A stretch of DNA of 64,000 nucleotides from Torymus aiolomorphi. Taxonomy: Eukaryota > Arthropoda > Insecta > Hymenoptera > Torymidae. The notes under the pieces are model-generated. The model saw only the letters and a program-made list of their open reading frames with translations. It made no database searches and was not told the origin of the DNA. The DNA is taken from assembly GCA_036365515.1 (NCBI GenBank), contig CM070877.1:6705001-6769000 (forward strand). The letters are read 5' to 3'. This document shows positions 62,641-64,000 of the stretch, piece after piece. The position numbers and the translations under genes were made by a program. Within the stretch, counting starts at the first letter, position 1. The number at the start of each line of letters is the position of its first letter.

Positions 62641-64000
62641 GAAGAAGAACAAGACAGCGAGAGCTAGAAGTCACGTGCGTTCAGTACCCGGAGCAGACTC
62701 CGGCTCGCGCGTGAGGGCGCGTAAGAGTAATATAAAAGTAGATAATTCGGTGGGCCGGTGTAGCACAGTGGTAATCCAATCAAAGTCGGCCGAGAAGGAT
62801 CCGACGAAACTTTGTAACTACTCTGCCGGGGGAAGATTGCGAATCGGAAAAAAGTGGAAAGAGAGCCTTTAATTCGCGAAATACCCGCGGCGCTGAGAGA
62901 GGCACAGGACCGGGAAGGAGGAGATACGCGCCGGTCGGCGATAAAACTTGTCGCTCTCTGTGTACCAGCCCACCCGGACGAGCTGAGATAGCGCGAGGAA
63001 ATTAGTGGGGAGGGAGCAAAACGGCCAAAGGAGTAAGTGGCCCGTCGTCGAAAGTTCCGACGACAGTTCGACGTGCCGATGGCGGCGACGACGCTGAGTA
63101 GAGGGAAGAAGAAAAGCTGTCCTACTCGATTATCCTGAGGAGGGTATATTTTAATGCGAGCTATAAGCTGCAAGCGTTCCCGCACTGATTCTCGCAAAGA
63201 GATTTGAATTCCAACCGAATCAAAACGAATAAAAAGTGCATTTCTCCCACACAATGGGAATGTTGAACATTTTGTATGAAATTATTTGGCAAACGCAGTA
63301 AACTGCTTGAATCTTGGAGAGACGTATACGAGTCCGCGACATTCTTCCGCCTTCTCCCCCATTATGCTTCAGAAATACAATTTGCCGACAAATGGAAAAG
63401 GGATCTACGGGAATAAAAGAGAACTTTATAGTTGCGTAAAGCGTCTCGACAACATTAAAAAAAGAGAGATAGAAGGAGATATCCCGAGCAAAAGCAAACT
63501 CGTAAAGTGAAGAGTAGTCCCGACTTCTTCGTCTCCCTCTATTCTTCTCATAATCCCGGGGCGGAGCGCGCCGCGCGCAACTTATCAGCTCGCGGATCTC
63601 GGCGCGGAATATACACGTCGCACGGGGTGAACGTCCGTTACCCATCGGTTTACGGTGGCGAGAGACCGAATCGAGTGGTCGCTGTTTACTCCCCCCTCTC
63701 TGTCTCTTCTCTTTGATTCTCTCAAAGCTCCTAAGTCGCAGACGTGCGTGTGCTCCCGTGCGAGCGCGTCGGAGCCGTTGGCTTCAAAGCCACGAAAGCG
63801 AGACTAGTCCTCTCCAAGACGTCTCGCTCTTGCCTTTTTTTTGCCCCCTCGATCCAGCTCTCTCTCTCTCTCTCTGCGACCGACAAGATGTACAGCGCAC
63901 GTGACTGCATTATCAGACGATTTGCTCGACCTTTGTCGTTTGCTGCACAACCGACAATCTTGACTATGGTGGTGCGAAATTCTGAATTATTTATTAGAAA
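62641..64000. other. CpG-rich block at the right edge
   Basis: The 196-residue minus-strand frame at 62664-63254 is the longest here that is not driven by a microsatellite, but it has no motif, is Ser/Arg-rich and overlaps the tRNA-like stretch. A CT tract lies at 63858-63874. No gene is called. Confidence 0.4.
62750..62850 (+). repeat. Possible tRNA-derived SINE head
   Basis: TGTAGCACAGTGGTAA at 62759-62774 resembles a pol III A-box in a D-arm context. A candidate B-box, GATTGCGAATCGG near 62835, is weak and about 60 bases further than in a normal tRNA. No tail or target duplication was found. Confidence 0.25.

Noticed and set aside
62664..63254. 196-residue minus-strand open frame
   Set aside because: It has no family motif, lies in CpG-rich DNA where long chance frames are common, and overlaps a tRNA-like stretch.

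Overview
This is eukaryotic nuclear DNA, most likely from an arthropod and possibly a hymenopteran such as a parasitoid wasp or ant. That reading rests on base composition and repeat style: long AT-rich stretches alternate sharply with CpG-rich stretches full of CGCGCG runs and (GA)n/(CT)n tracts. The species cannot be fixed from the sequence alone. I find no convincing host protein-coding gene in the 64 kb. Nearly all long open frames lie in GA/CT tracts, GC-rich low-complexity DNA or a TA microsatellite and match no family I recognise. The only protein remnant I trust is the 5'-truncated C-terminus of a non-LTR retrotransposon at 49.1-49.3 kb, minus strand.

Layout. CpG-rich blocks without recognisable transposons lie at about 1.2-5.8, 6.3-8.8, 10.7-12.5, 19.3-22.8, 24.2-24.7, 25.8-27.0, 27.7-29.1, 30.3-30.7, 31.4-36.9, 40.0-41.5, 42.2-42.7, 43.9-44.5, 49.4-49.9, 51.8-52.7 and 62.6-64.0 kb. 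The AT-rich DNA between them carries almost all the mobile-element relics, concentrated at 9.2-17.7, 23.7-24.0, 30.9-31.2, 37.5-39.0, 41.9-42.2, 46.9-49.3, 53.1-53.7 and 55.9-61.2 kb.

The mobile elements fall into several families with readable ends. (1) Four elements of 231-261 bp share the terminal motif CAC(T/G)GAGAGAAA, three of them between TA dinucleotides; their interiors are unrelated and each is built from its own short motif in both orientations. A larger structure with an expanded (TA)132 tract may be a fifth. (2) Two opposed copies of a Helentron/HINE-like element (14.2-17.1 and 37.5-39.0 kb) have GCTTCCTC/GAGGAAGC subterminal repeats, a dinucleotide microsatellite, an internal repeat of about 315 bp and a 3' hairpin. 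(3) Two fold-back elements have GGG-starting termini and perfect 9-bp target duplications. (4) A 1056-bp palindrome flanked by TTA has arms that are each a tandem pair. (5) An 835-bp element has TA-flanked 23-bp inverted repeats. (6) A TTAA-flanked element resembles a piggyBac-type MITE. (7) A family has CCCTGGT termini. (8) Several compact hairpins occur, two with a CGCTTCGCT-type tip.

No gene network can be read here. The window looks like an intergenic region or a very large intron in which small non-autonomous elements insert in AT-rich DNA while CpG- and GAGA-rich blocks stay free of them. Those blocks may be regulatory, but nothing in the sequence proves it.
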